Assembly (NCBI GenBank): GCA_017882025.1
Contig: JADGQG010000028.1
Span: 1-14,279 of the forward strand
Direction of reading: 5' to 3'
DNA length: 14,279 nucleotides
Origin: Chloroflexota bacterium
GTDB taxonomy: Bacteria > Chloroflexota > Limnocylindria > Limnocylindrales > CSP1-4
The notes under the pieces were generated by a model that did not search any database, was not told where the DNA came from, and worked only from the letters and a program-made list of their open reading frames with translations. Below are positions 1 to 7,400 of the stretch, one piece after another. The position numbers and the translations under genes are program-made. Position 1 is the stretch's first letter. Each line of letters starts with the position of its first letter.

Positions 1-48
1 CGGGCGACGCTCCCTGTCGCTGCTCCCCGGCGGGGTCGGCCGCTCGGG

Positions 49-54
49 TACACT
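49..54 (+). promoter_or_regulatory. Candidate -10 box of the amino-acid ABC operon
   Basis: TACACT matches the TANNNT core of a sigma-70-type -10 element and lies 36 nt before the preferred start of the binding-protein gene. Transcription would begin near 60-62, giving a leader of about 30 nt that carries the Shine-Dalgarno at 72-78. No convincing -35 hexamer is visible. The call rests on motif and position only. Confidence 0.4.
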
Positions 55-71
55 CTCGCCGGTCCCGACAT

Positions 72-78
72 GGAGGAG
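72..78 (+). promoter_or_regulatory. Shine-Dalgarno deciding the binding-protein start
   Basis: GGAGGAG lies 12 nt before the ATG at 91 and overlaps the alternative ATG at 70, so it can serve only the downstream ATG. Starting at 91 also gives a normal lipoprotein signal (Met-Arg-Thr-Pro-Phe-Arg, hydrophobic core, Cys21) without a seven-residue acidic extension. Confidence 0.6.
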
Positions 79-90
79 AATCTGCGTACG

Positions 91-1080
91 ATGCGAACCC
101 CATTCCGCTTCGCGGCGGCACTCGCGCTGACCGGCGCGATGGTGGCTGCCTGTTCCAGCGCGGCGTCCCCGACGCCCGCTCCCTCCGCGGCTCCCTCCGC
201 GGCCCCATCGATCGCCGCCACGCCGGCGGCCTCGCCGAGCACGGCGGTCGTGCCGAGTCCGTCGCCCGACCCGTGCGCCCCGGCCAACCTGAAGCTCGTG
301 ACGGCAGGCATGCTGACGATCGGCACGGACAACCCGGCCTACCCGCCGTACTACCAGCCGCCGGCCACCGGGAACGCGCCCAAGCCGTGGCAGCTGGGCG
401 ACCCCACGAACGGCCAGGGCTTCGAGAGCGCCTTCGCCTACGCCCTTGCCGCAAAGCTGGGCTTCGCGAAGGACAAGGTGACCTGGATCGTGGTCCCCTT
501 CGACACGTCCTACGCCCCCGGCGCGAAGAAGTTCGACCTCGACGTCAACCAGGTCTCCTACACGGCGGACCGGGCCAAGGTGGTCGACATGTCCGACGGC
601 TACTACTTCCTGTCGCAGGCAGTCGTCGCCCTCAAGACGAGTGCGCTCGCGAAGGTGACCTCGATCGCCGGCCTGAAGGGCTACAAGTTCGGAGCGCAGC
701 AAGGCACCACGAGCTACGACACGATCCTGAACGTGATCCAGCCGGCCGCCAAGCCGTCGGTCTACACGTCGAATGACGACGCGATCTCGGCCCTCAAGGC
801 CAAGCAGATCGATGGGCTCGTGGTGGACCTGCCGACTGCCTTCTACGTCACGGCGGCCCAGCTCCTCGACGCGAAGGGCAATGCGCTGGCGAACATCGTC
901 GGCCAGTTCCCGGTCCAGGCCGGCGCCGCCGAGCACTTCAGCGCGGTCCTCGCGAAGGGCAGCCCCGTCACGGCATGCGTCAACCAGGCGATCGCGGCGC
1001 TGAAGGCCGACGGGACGCTGGACCAGGCCACGAAGGAATGGCTCGCCGACAAGGCAGACGCCCCGATCTTCGGGCCGTAG
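91..1080 (+). CDS. Amino-acid ABC transporter substrate-binding lipoprotein
   Basis: This is the extracytoplasmic receptor of a polar amino-acid ABC importer (SBP family 3, PF00497), anchored by lipid outside the membrane. The 329-residue product has a basic N-terminus, a hydrophobic core and a lipobox V-A-A-C with Cys21. A Pro/Ser/Ala linker follows (about 22-60). The binding fold starts at LTIGTDNPAYPPYY (75-88), and the family signature around VSYTADRAKVVDMSDGYY (155-172) resembles the usual 'T-x-x-R-x-k-x-v-x-FS-x-PYY'. About 20 extra residues lie between the YPPY strand and GFESAFAYALAAKLG (110-124), compared with typical members. The permease and ATPase genes follow directly. The ligand cannot be named from sequence. 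An ATG at 70 would add seven residues but overlaps the Shine-Dalgarno, so 91 is preferred. Confidence 0.9.
   Translation: MRTPFRFAAALALTGAMVAACSSAASPTPAPSAAPSAAPSIAATPAASPSTAVVPSPSPDPCAPANLKLVTAGMLTIGTDNPAYPPYYQPPATGNAPKPWQLGDPTNGQGFESAFAYALAAKLGFAKDKVTWIVVPFDTSYAPGAKKFDLDVNQVSYTADRAKVVDMSDGYYFLSQAVVALKTSALAKVTSIAGLKGYKFGAQQGTTSYDTILNVIQPAAKPSVYTSNDDAISALKAKQIDGLVVDLPTAFYVTAAQLLDAKGNALANIVGQFPVQAGAAEHFSAVLAKGSPVTACVNQAIAALKADGTLDQATKEWLADKADAPIFGP
179..202 (+). repeat. Two tandem copies of a 12-bp unit in the lipoprotein linker
   Basis: CTCCCTCCGCGG occurs twice in a row and encodes the Pro-Ser-Ala-Ala repeat of the flexible linker after the lipid anchor. It keeps the reading frame, so copy number could vary without breaking the gene. 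No function beyond spacing is implied. Confidence 0.6.
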
Positions 1081-1099
1081 CGATCGTCCCACCACGTCG

Positions 1100-1981
1100 A
1101 TGTTCAGCCGCGTCGGCCCGCTCGACTCCGGTGACCTGATCAACATCGGTCCGTCGGGCGGGCCGCCCCGTGTTCGGGGCCGCCAGCCGACCGTCCTGCG
1201 CTCGACGTTCGTCGCGCTGGTCAGCACGGTTGTCGTCTTCGGAATCCTCGTCTGGATCACGGTCAACGCGCCGGGTTGGGCCGACGTCCAGGCGTCGTTC
1301 TTCAGCGCGACCGTGTTTTCGAACGCCTTCCCCGACATCGCCGCCGCCTTCTGGGTCAACATCCAGCTCTTCGCCATCGCGGAAGTGCTGACCCTCGTCC
1401 TTGCGCTGGTCCTGGCGGTCCTCCGAAGCCTGCCCGGGCCCGTCTTCTTCCCGCTCCGCTTCCTCGCCACGATCTATGCGGACATCTTCCGGGCGGTGCC
1501 GGGCGTCCTCGTGATCTACATCCTGGGGTTCGGCATCCCCGGCCTCGGGTTACCGGGCATCCCCACCGACCCATTCCCCTACGCGGTGATCGCCCTGACG
1601 CTGATCTACTCGGCGTACGTCTCGGAGGTCTACCGTGCCGGGATCGAGTCGGTCCACCCCAGCCAGGAAGCCGCCGCGCGGTCGCTCGGGCTCTCCCGGC
1701 TCCAGGCGCTTCGCTACGTGATCCTCCCGCAGGCGGTCCGACGCGTCATCCCGCCGCTCCTCAATGATTTCATCGGCCTCCAGAAGGACACGGTCCTCGT
1801 CTCGTACATCGGGGTGGTGGAGATCTTCCGCCAGTCGCAGATCACGCAGCAGGCGAAGTTCAACTACACGCCGTACATGGCCACGGCGCTCGTCTTCATC
1901 GCGGTCACGATTCCACTCGCTCGCCTGACGGACGTGCTCGTGCAACGTGACCGGCGACGCGCCGCCGCGAGCTCCCGGTGA
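1100..1981 (+). CDS. Amino-acid ABC transporter permease
   Basis: Membrane-spanning subunit of the importer, of the HisM/GlnP family (PF00528). It has 293 residues. A polar N-terminal tail of about 33 residues is followed by a first hydrophobic helix (about 35-55), further helices at about 83-108, 120-145 and 160-178, and a last one near 258-275. The cytoplasmic EAA loop that docks on the ATPase is clear: E-A-A-A-R-S-L-G-L from 190, then LPQAVRRVIPPLLNDF (209-224). With only one permease gene the channel is probably a homodimer. The gene starts 19 nt after the binding-protein stop. No strong Shine-Dalgarno precedes ATG 1100, so the exact start is less certain than the gene. Its stop overlaps the ATPase start in a GTGA. 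Confidence 0.9.
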   Translation: MFSRVGPLDSGDLINIGPSGGPPRVRGRQPTVLRSTFVALVSTVVVFGILVWITVNAPGWADVQASFFSATVFSNAFPDIAAAFWVNIQLFAIAEVLTLVLALVLAVLRSLPGPVFFPLRFLATIYADIFRAVPGVLVIYILGFGIPGLGLPGIPTDPFPYAVIALTLIYSAYVSEVYRAGIESVHPSQEAAARSLGLSRLQALRYVILPQAVRRVIPPLLNDFIGLQKDTVLVSYIGVVEIFRQSQITQQAKFNYTPYMATALVFIAVTIPLARLTDVLVQRDRRRAAASSR

Positions 1982-2766
1982 GTTCCACGGCGGCGGGCCG
2001 CGCCGGCGCGACGCCCTCCGTGACGCCCGCGCTGTTCGTGGCAGGCCTCCACAAGTCCTTCGGGCAGCTGGAGGTCCTGCAGGGAATCGACCTGACGGTC
2101 GCCCAGCACGAGGTGGTCTGCCTGATCGGGGCCTCCGGGAGCGGGAAGTCGACCCTCCTGCGCTGCGTCAACCTCCTGGAACCGATCGATGCCGGGCGAA
2201 TCGTCGTGGCCGGCGAGGAGATCACCGCGCCCGGGGTGGACGTCAACCGGATCCGGCGCCGGATCGGGATCGTCTTCCAGGCGTTCAACCTGTTCCCCCA
2301 CATGAGCGTGCTCGACAACGTCACCCTGGCGCCCCGGAAGGTCCTGCGCCATGCGCCGGCCGAGGCGGCGGACCGTGCGCTGGCGCTCCTGGAGCGCTTC
2401 GGCCTCGCCGACAAGCGAGCCGAGTTCCCGGACCGGCTCTCGGGCGGCCAGCAGCAGCGGGTGGCGATTGTTCGGGCACTTGCGATGGAGCCGGAGCTCC
2501 TGCTCCTCGACGAGGTGACGAGCGCGCTCGACCCCGAGCTCGTGGCGGAAGTCCTCGCAGTAATCCGTGAGCTGGCGCGGGGCGGGATGACGATGCTCAT
2601 CGCGACCCACGAGATGGGCTTCGCGCGCGACATCGCCAACCGGGTCTGCTTCCTGGACGCCGGCCGGATCCTTGAGGAGGGACCGCCCGAGCAGATCTTC
2701 CGCGCGCCGCGCGCCGAGCGCACGCAGCGCTTCCTCCAGCGCGTCATGGAGGCGGGGCGGCTGTAG
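1978..2766 (+). CDS. Amino-acid ABC transporter ATPase (GlnQ/HisP-like)
   Basis: Cytoplasmic nucleotide-binding subunit that powers the importer. All ABC motifs are intact in 262 residues: Walker A GASGSGKST (51-59), Q-loop Gln101 in VFQAFNLFPH, signature LSGGQQQR (154-161), Walker B LLLLDE (174-179) with the D-loop SALD, and the H-switch His211 in ATHEMGFA. 'QAFNLFPHMSVLDNV' and 'ATHEMGFARDIANRV' are typical of the polar amino-acid subfamily. A GTG start overlaps the permease stop by 4 nt, which implies translational coupling. About 18 Ala/Thr-rich residues precede the fold. The gene ends 48 nt before the stop of a convergent gene, and no clear terminator was found in that gap. Confidence 0.93.
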   Translation: MSSTAAGRAGATPSVTPALFVAGLHKSFGQLEVLQGIDLTVAQHEVVCLIGASGSGKSTLLRCVNLLEPIDAGRIVVAGEEITAPGVDVNRIRRRIGIVFQAFNLFPHMSVLDNVTLAPRKVLRHAPAEAADRALALLERFGLADKRAEFPDRLSGGQQQRVAIVRALAMEPELLLLDEVTSALDPELVAEVLAVIRELARGGMTMLIATHEMGFARDIANRVCFLDAGRILEEGPPEQIFRAPRAERTQRFLQRVMEAGRL

Positions 2767-2814
2767 GCGATCCCTCGCTGGCCGCCTGGAAGGGCGCCGA
2801 CCTCGAGTCCTGCG

Positions 2815-3966
2815 TCAGGGAGCGGCCGCCCCCAGGAGCTCGCCGAGGGAGACGACGCGCAGGCCGTGCGCTGCGAGCCCGTCCAGAATCGACGGCAGCG
2901 CCTCGAGCGTGTGGGTGCCACCCAGAGTCAGGTGGACGATGGACCCGCCGGTGGAGCGCGAGATCACCCGCGCCGCGATGTCGGCCGCGATCGGACCGCC
3001 GGCGTCGGGCACGATGCCGTCGCCCGGGTCCACGTCTGCGCCGACGAGCCACGTCCAGCCAGTCCGGCCGATCACCCCGAGCGCTGCAGTGTCCAGTGAG
3101 CCCGACACGCGCAGCCAGGGCGCCGTCGAGCGGCCGAGGAGTTGCGCCAGTCGCCCATCGGCCGCTCGCACGGCCGCGTCCCACGGGGTCCCCGGATCCG
3201 GACGGGCCGGCAGCAGCCCTGGCGTCACCCCGGGGGGCGCTGCCGCGAGGCGAGCGAGGACGGCTCGCCCGTCCGCGTCCGCCGGATCCGCGGCCGCCGG
3301 CGCCACGAACACCGTGGCCGCCACGCCCGTGGCGACCAGCCACTGGACCGTCGCCTCGGCGCCGGCAGCCGTCGACGCTCCTGCGCCCGGGCCCCCGCCA
3401 TAGTCGAAGGTGAGCGCAACCGTGTTGGTCCCGCGGGGCCCATTGGTCACGAGGAGCGCGCGCCCGTCGGCCGGCAGGACGGGGTACGGCTCGGCGCTGC
3501 CGAGCGGCCCGGACGAGGCCGCTGCCGCGGGTGGGGGGCTCTCCGCGTCGACGACCTGGCCCGGCAGGTAGACGAGCGTCCAGCCAACGTCGATGTGGTC
3601 AGGCGCGTACGCGGCGGACTGGGGGTCGAGCGTCGGATAGTGCGCCCGGTTCCAGTAGGCGAGGCTCTCCGCGGTGGTCGCGAAGCGGGCGGCGAGCGCG
3701 CGGAGCGTGTCGCCCCGCCGCACGACGTAGGAGGCAAAGGTCGGCGACGGTGCGGGAGTCGGGCGAAACGGCCCGGTCGGCGCCGACGCCGAAGGCTCGG
3801 CTGATGGCGCGACACTGGACGCGGGAGCGGACGCCGGGCTTGCCGCGGAGTCGATGGGCGACGCGCAGCCGATCACGACCATGGCGACCAGGAGCAGCGC
3901 CGTGGCCCACGGGGCGGCGACGGGTGGTCGGCGACCCAGCACTCCCGGATGGTACGCCGGCGCCAT
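2815..3966 (-). CDS. LysM lipoprotein with degenerate NodB-like (polysaccharide deacetylase) domain
   Basis: Predicted cell-surface lipoprotein of 383 residues. A signal segment ends in V-I-G-C (Cys34). A Pro/Ala/Ser linker (about 36-78) leads to a LysM peptidoglycan-binding domain (about 79-135, YVVRRGDTLRALAARF). A NodB-fold domain follows (about 180-378). NodB enzymes remove acetyl groups from peptidoglycan or chitin using an Asp-His-His metal site. Here motif 1 is T-F-D-Y-G instead of TFDDG (186-190), the H-x-x-x-H motif is absent, the R-P-P-Y motif reads L-R-V-S-G-S, and only the last motif (IVHLTLGG, His345) survives. It is therefore probably a non-catalytic binding protein. AGAGGG lies 6 nt before ATG 3966. 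It follows the diguanylate cyclase gene by 77 nt on the same strand and may be co-transcribed. Confidence 0.82.
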   Translation of the reverse strand: MAPAYHPGVLGRRPPVAAPWATALLLVAMVVIGCASPIDSAASPASAPASSVAPSAEPSASAPTGPFRPTPAPSPTFASYVVRRGDTLRALAARFATTAESLAYWNRAHYPTLDPQSAAYAPDHIDVGWTLVYLPGQVVDAESPPPAAAASSGPLGSAEPYPVLPADGRALLVTNGPRGTNTVALTFDYGGGPGAGASTAAGAEATVQWLVATGVAATVFVAPAAADPADADGRAVLARLAAAPPGVTPGLLPARPDPGTPWDAAVRAADGRLAQLLGRSTAPWLRVSGSLDTAALGVIGRTGWTWLVGADVDPGDGIVPDAGGPIAADIAARVISRSTGGSIVHLTLGGTHTLEALPSILDGLAAHGLRVVSLGELLGAAAP

Positions 3967-4043
3967 CCCGATCCCTCTGTGGCGACACCGAGCCACCGCA
4001 TCGTGGCGCCCCCCGCGCGCGACCGGCGCTGGCCGTGCTCGGG

Positions 4044-7004
4044 TCACGCGCCCCCGGGCGCGATCGGGTCCATCGGGGTGGGCTCCGAGAGCGTGAAGTC
4101 CGCGGCGAGCGCCAGCCCCTCTGCCGCCGTGGCGATCCTGTCGCGCCCGCGTCGTTTCGCCACGAAGCAGGCCCGGTCGGCGGCCAGCAGGACCTCGGCG
4201 TGCGTCGCGCCGTCCGCCGGGTACGTTGCCACGCCGATCGATGCGCTCACCGGCGGGCGGCCGCCGTGCCGGGTGCAGTCGCTCGGGACGGCCCGGAGCG
4301 CATCGCGAATCCGGCATGCGACGGCCATCGCGCCGGCGGGATCCGGGGTTGCCACGATGACGGCGAACTCGTCCCCGCCGTATCGGAAGACGCGATCCGA
4401 GCTGCGGCTGGCATCCGTGATCGTCCGGGCGATCTGGCAGAGGAGCTCGGTGCCCGCCTCGTGGCCCATCGTCTCGTTGACGTCCCTGAAGTTGTCCAGG
4501 TCGAGCATCAGGAGCCCGAAGCAATCGTCCGGCCGCGCCGCCTGCTCCAGCCAGCCGCGGAACGTGCCCGCGTTGAGGAGGCCGGTGACCTGGTCGGTCT
4601 GGGCCTCGATCTCCTTGATCCGGAACGCGGCCGCGTTGCGGAGCGCGATCGAGACCTGGCCCGCGAACAGCTGGACCAGCTCGAAGTCGTCCTCGTCGAA
4701 TCGATCCTCGGTCCCGAGGCGTTCCATCGAGACCACGCCCAACGTGCCGTCCGGACCTCGGAGCGGGACGCAGATGAGGCTCCCTTCCAGCGGTCCGATC
4801 GTCGGGAACTGGCGCACCCGGGGGTCACCCAGCTCGTCGCGGACCAGCTGCGGCTCGCCATGGGCGAGCACCCATGTCGCGAGCCCTCCCTCGCCGGGCT
4901 CCGACGGCTCGAGGTAGGCGGCCGCGTGCACGCCCTGGGCGAAGATCGGCCGGAGCATCCCGGTCTCCGGGTCCAGCAGCTTGATCGAAATCGTGTCCAA
5001 CCGGACAAGGGCGCTGAGCCGGTCGGCCACCTGCTCCAGGATCGCCCGCGCGTCGAACGTTCCGAGGATCGACTCGGTGATCGCCAGCAGCGCCCGCTGG
5101 CTGGCCAGCCGCCGCTCAAGCTGCGTGGACTGGGCCCGCAGGCGCTCGGTGGTCTCGGCATTCGCGATCGCCTGGGCGGCCAGGCTGGCGTAGATGACGA
5201 GGAGGCGCAGGTCGTCATCAGAGAACTGCTGCAGGCCCAGCTTCGAGAGCACGATCACGCCGAGGACCTGGTCCTCGTAGACCAGGGGCGCGAGAAGCAT
5301 CGATTCATCCAGGTCGTCGTCCGTGCCGGGGATCGTCACGGAGCGCGGGTCATGCGCTGCGTCCCCCAGGTTCTGGGGCAGCTTGTGCAGGGCGACCCAG
5401 CCGGTGATTCCCTCGCCGATCCGAGTGCGGAGCAGGTCCGACGTCTCATCCTTGAACTCGCCGACGAGCCCACGCATGGCCACGGGGACAAGCCAGCCGC
5501 CCTCGCGCAGCCGATAGACACGGACGTTGTGGAACGCGATCAGCGTCTCGAGCTCGTTCGAGATGGCGTCTCCGATCTCCTGCTCGGTGGTGAGACGGGA
5601 GAGCTGCGCGCCGAGCTGCTGGATCGACTGCAGCTGCGCCGCCCAGGTGGCCATCCGCGTGAAGTTCTGGGCGTTCGTGATGGCCGTCGCCGCGTATGCC
5701 GCGAACGCCGCCAGGGCCTGGAGCTCCTCCGGGCCCCAGGGATGCGGTCGGTCGTGGTAGGTGGTCAGGAGGCCGAGCAGGCTGTCGCCGTCGAGGAGCG
5801 GCGCGGCGCACAGGGTGTCGAAGCCCTCCTGGACCACAGCGGCTCGAACCGCCTGCGCCCGCGGGTCGTCGCGATAGCGCACCGAGAACAGCGGAAGCAG
5901 CTCCGCCGCCGCCTCGGCTGGCAGCGATGGCATCAGAGGGTCCCGCACCGCCTCGAGATAGGCAGCCGAGAGCCCGCGGCTCACCTCCGCGGTGATCCGG
6001 CCGTCGGGTCGGCGAAGCGAGACCGCCGCGCGCTCCGCGCCGAAAAGGACGCGCGCGTGGTCCACGACGCCGGCGAGGATCTGGTCGATGTCCAGCTTGC
6101 TGCCGATATCGATCGCGATCCGGCGGAGTGCTTCGGCGCGGTGGAGCTGGATCGCCGCCTCGCTGCGGAGCTGGTCGGCATGGACCGCGACGCCGAGCGA
6201 GCGGGCCACCGCGGCCACGAACATGGCCCGTTCCTGGGGGACCGGGCCGCCCTCGTCCGCCACCAGCAGGACCCCCCAGGCATCGCCGGCGCCGCTGCGA
6301 ATCGCGGCGGCCACGCGACTGGCGAGAAGACTCCCGGAGCCCCCGAGCCAGTCCGTGCCGGCCGGCGCCGTCTCGACGACCGGGCCCTCGGCGCGCAGGG
6401 CGCGACCAGGGATGCCCTCCAATTCGACGAGGGATCCCAGCCGGTCCGCCCCGACGCCCCGGGCCGTTCGCGTGACGAGCCGTCCGTCGCGGCGCTCGAG
6501 GACCGCGACCAGGTCATGACCGGCGCGGTCGTGCAGGTGCTCGACCGCGGCCCTCATCACGATGTCCGGGTCAGCGTCCCCGGCGACGAGGTCCGCCAAG
6601 TGCGCGAGGATGGCGACATCGAGGCGGGTCCGCGCCGGCGCCTCGTGGACGACTTCCGACGCGACGATGGGCCGCACGACCGTCGTCGGACCGGCCGACA
6701 CGCGCGCCGAGGGCCGGGTCCGAAGCTCCACTGCGTCGGCGCCGATGGACGGGGCCACCGGACGGGCGGGGACGCCGCCGAGATTGCGGCGTCCGCGGGT
6801 CGGTTCCGGCCTGCTCTCGGCCTCGGCAAGGAATCGCTGGAGGTCGCCCAGTCGGTAGCGGCGATCGCCGCGCTGGTTGATGCGGTAGAAACGGAGACGT
6901 CCCTGGTCGCTCCAGGCCCGGATCGTGTTGGCGTGCACGCCAAGAAGACGCGCCGCCTTCGTGACCGAGAGCGTGGCGTCCGCGGGGCGCCGGGCGAGCG
7001 TCAT
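4044..7004 (-). CDS. HTH-GAF(x4)-GGDEF sensor diguanylate cyclase
   Basis: A 986-residue cytoplasmic signalling protein with no membrane segments. Order: an excisionase/MerR-type helix-turn-helix (about 11-60, LSVTKAARLLGVHANTIRAW then a basic wing RINQRGDRRYRLGDL); a charged linker; four GAF-like sensor domains (about 130-285, 297-447, 465-617 and 632-795); and a GGDEF domain (about 798-960). The cyclase domain looks active: TDQVTGLLN (803-811), LDLDNF (834-839) and GGDEF (876-880). The inhibitory I-site RxxD is present as R-S-S-D (867-870), exactly five residues before GGDEF, so product inhibition by c-di-GMP is expected. ATG 7094 would add 30 residues; 7004 is preferred because the extension reads through an AT-richer, promoter-like stretch and precedes the conserved HTH. 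No EAL domain is present. Confidence 0.9.
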   Translation of the reverse strand: MTLARRPADATLSVTKAARLLGVHANTIRAWSDQGRLRFYRINQRGDRRYRLGDLQRFLAEAESRPEPTRGRRNLGGVPARPVAPSIGADAVELRTRPSARVSAGPTTVVRPIVASEVVHEAPARTRLDVAILAHLADLVAGDADPDIVMRAAVEHLHDRAGHDLVAVLERRDGRLVTRTARGVGADRLGSLVELEGIPGRALRAEGPVVETAPAGTDWLGGSGSLLASRVAAAIRSGAGDAWGVLLVADEGGPVPQERAMFVAAVARSLGVAVHADQLRSEAAIQLHRAEALRRIAIDIGSKLDIDQILAGVVDHARVLFGAERAAVSLRRPDGRITAEVSRGLSAAYLEAVRDPLMPSLPAEAAAELLPLFSVRYRDDPRAQAVRAAVVQEGFDTLCAAPLLDGDSLLGLLTTYHDRPHPWGPEELQALAAFAAYAATAITNAQNFTRMATWAAQLQSIQQLGAQLSRLTTEQEIGDAISNELETLIAFHNVRVYRLREGGWLVPVAMRGLVGEFKDETSDLLRTRIGEGITGWVALHKLPQNLGDAAHDPRSVTIPGTDDDLDESMLLAPLVYEDQVLGVIVLSKLGLQQFSDDDLRLLVIYASLAAQAIANAETTERLRAQSTQLERRLASQRALLAITESILGTFDARAILEQVADRLSALVRLDTISIKLLDPETGMLRPIFAQGVHAAAYLEPSEPGEGGLATWVLAHGEPQLVRDELGDPRVRQFPTIGPLEGSLICVPLRGPDGTLGVVSMERLGTEDRFDEDDFELVQLFAGQVSIALRNAAAFRIKEIEAQTDQVTGLLNAGTFRGWLEQAARPDDCFGLLMLDLDNFRDVNETMGHEAGTELLCQIARTITDASRSSDRVFRYGGDEFAVIVATPDPAGAMAVACRIRDALRAVPSDCTRHGGRPPVSASIGVATYPADGATHAEVLLAADRACFVAKRRGRDRIATAAEGLALAADFTLSEPTPMDPIAPGGA

Positions 7005-7050
7005 GTCCAGTCTGAGCCTGCTCCGATGGAGGATTCGTGAAGTTGGGCGG

Positions 7051-7079
7051 AGTCTCGACGACCTGACATTTCTTGCCAA
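7051..7079 (-). promoter_or_regulatory. Weak candidate promoter of the HTH-GAF-GGDEF gene
   Basis: On the minus strand, TTGGCA (7079-7074) is followed after 17 nt by GAGACT (7056-7051), 46 nt before the preferred ATG at 7004. The surrounding stretch is noticeably richer in A/T than the neighbouring genes. The -35 match is fair and the -10 match is poor, so this is only a candidate. The gap from 7005 to 7148 shows nothing else. Confidence 0.25.
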
Positions 7080-7148
7080 TAGGAGAAACGTCATGGGCTC
7101 CCGGGAAGATCCTGGTACCGCCCGGCGATGGCGCCCGGGGACGGGTGC

Positions 7149-7400
7149 TCAGGGTCGTGCGGTCAGCCTGACGTAGAGCAGCGTCGCTCCCAAAGCCACG
7201 AGCCCGACCACGACGACCCCGACGACCGCGAAGAGGGGATCGCCGACGAGGCCGGGCGCCGTCGAGCTGGTCCGCACGTCGCCGCCCGCGGGGCTTGCTG
7301 TCGGGTCGGCCGCGAACACAGGCGCGGCGGCCATGACAAGCGACGCCAGGAGACACGCGCCCGCCCCGAGCCAGCGACGAAAGCCGCCGGGCCACCTCAC
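7149..7400 (-). CDS. Small exported single-TM protein of unknown function
   Basis: An 83-residue protein that I do not recognise. A basic start and hydrophobic core end in a plausible signal-peptidase site (A-P-V-F-A then A-D). A polar Ser/Thr/Gly-rich stretch follows, then a C-terminal membrane helix (about 53-76, FAVVGVVVVGLVALGATLLY) and a short basic tail (VRLTARP). The expected topology is a short outside loop held by a C-terminal anchor, or a two-TM hairpin if the signal is not cleaved. GTG 7400 is chosen over the ATG at 7427 because it forms a GTGA overlap with the upstream gene's stop and has GGGAG 9 nt before it. Coupling to the GIDE-like protein suggests the two act together. Confidence 0.6.
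   Translation of the reverse strand: MRWPGGFRRWLGAGACLLASLVMAAAPVFAADPTASPAGGDVRTSSTAPGLVGDPLFAVVGVVVVGLVALGATLLYVRLTARP

Noticed and set aside
24..34. CCCC-GGC-GGGG stem near the window start as an upstream terminator
   Set aside because: Only four pairs with a three-base loop and no T-tract; common by chance at this GC content.
2767..2814. Bidirectional terminator between the convergent ABC ATPase and LysM genes
   Set aside because: No stem with adequate pairing and no T-tract on either strand could be drawn in these 48 bases.
1905..2921. Long minus-strand frames opposite the GlnQ-like ATPase
   Set aside because: The plus strand holds every ABC motif in order and overlaps its operon neighbour; the opposite frames show no recognisable fold.
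3531..7040. A 1169-codon open frame on the plus strand opposite the GGDEF gene
   Set aside because: Its translation is Arg/Ala/Gly/Glu-rich with no domain character, while the minus strand encodes clear HTH, GAF and GGDEF motifs. It is an antisense shadow caused by high GC.
7005..7094. Thirty-residue N-terminal extension of the HTH-GAF-GGDEF protein from ATG 7094
   Set aside because: The stretch is AT-richer than the gene and holds a promoter-like pair of hexamers, and the conserved HTH starts just after ATG 7004. The longer start remains possible.
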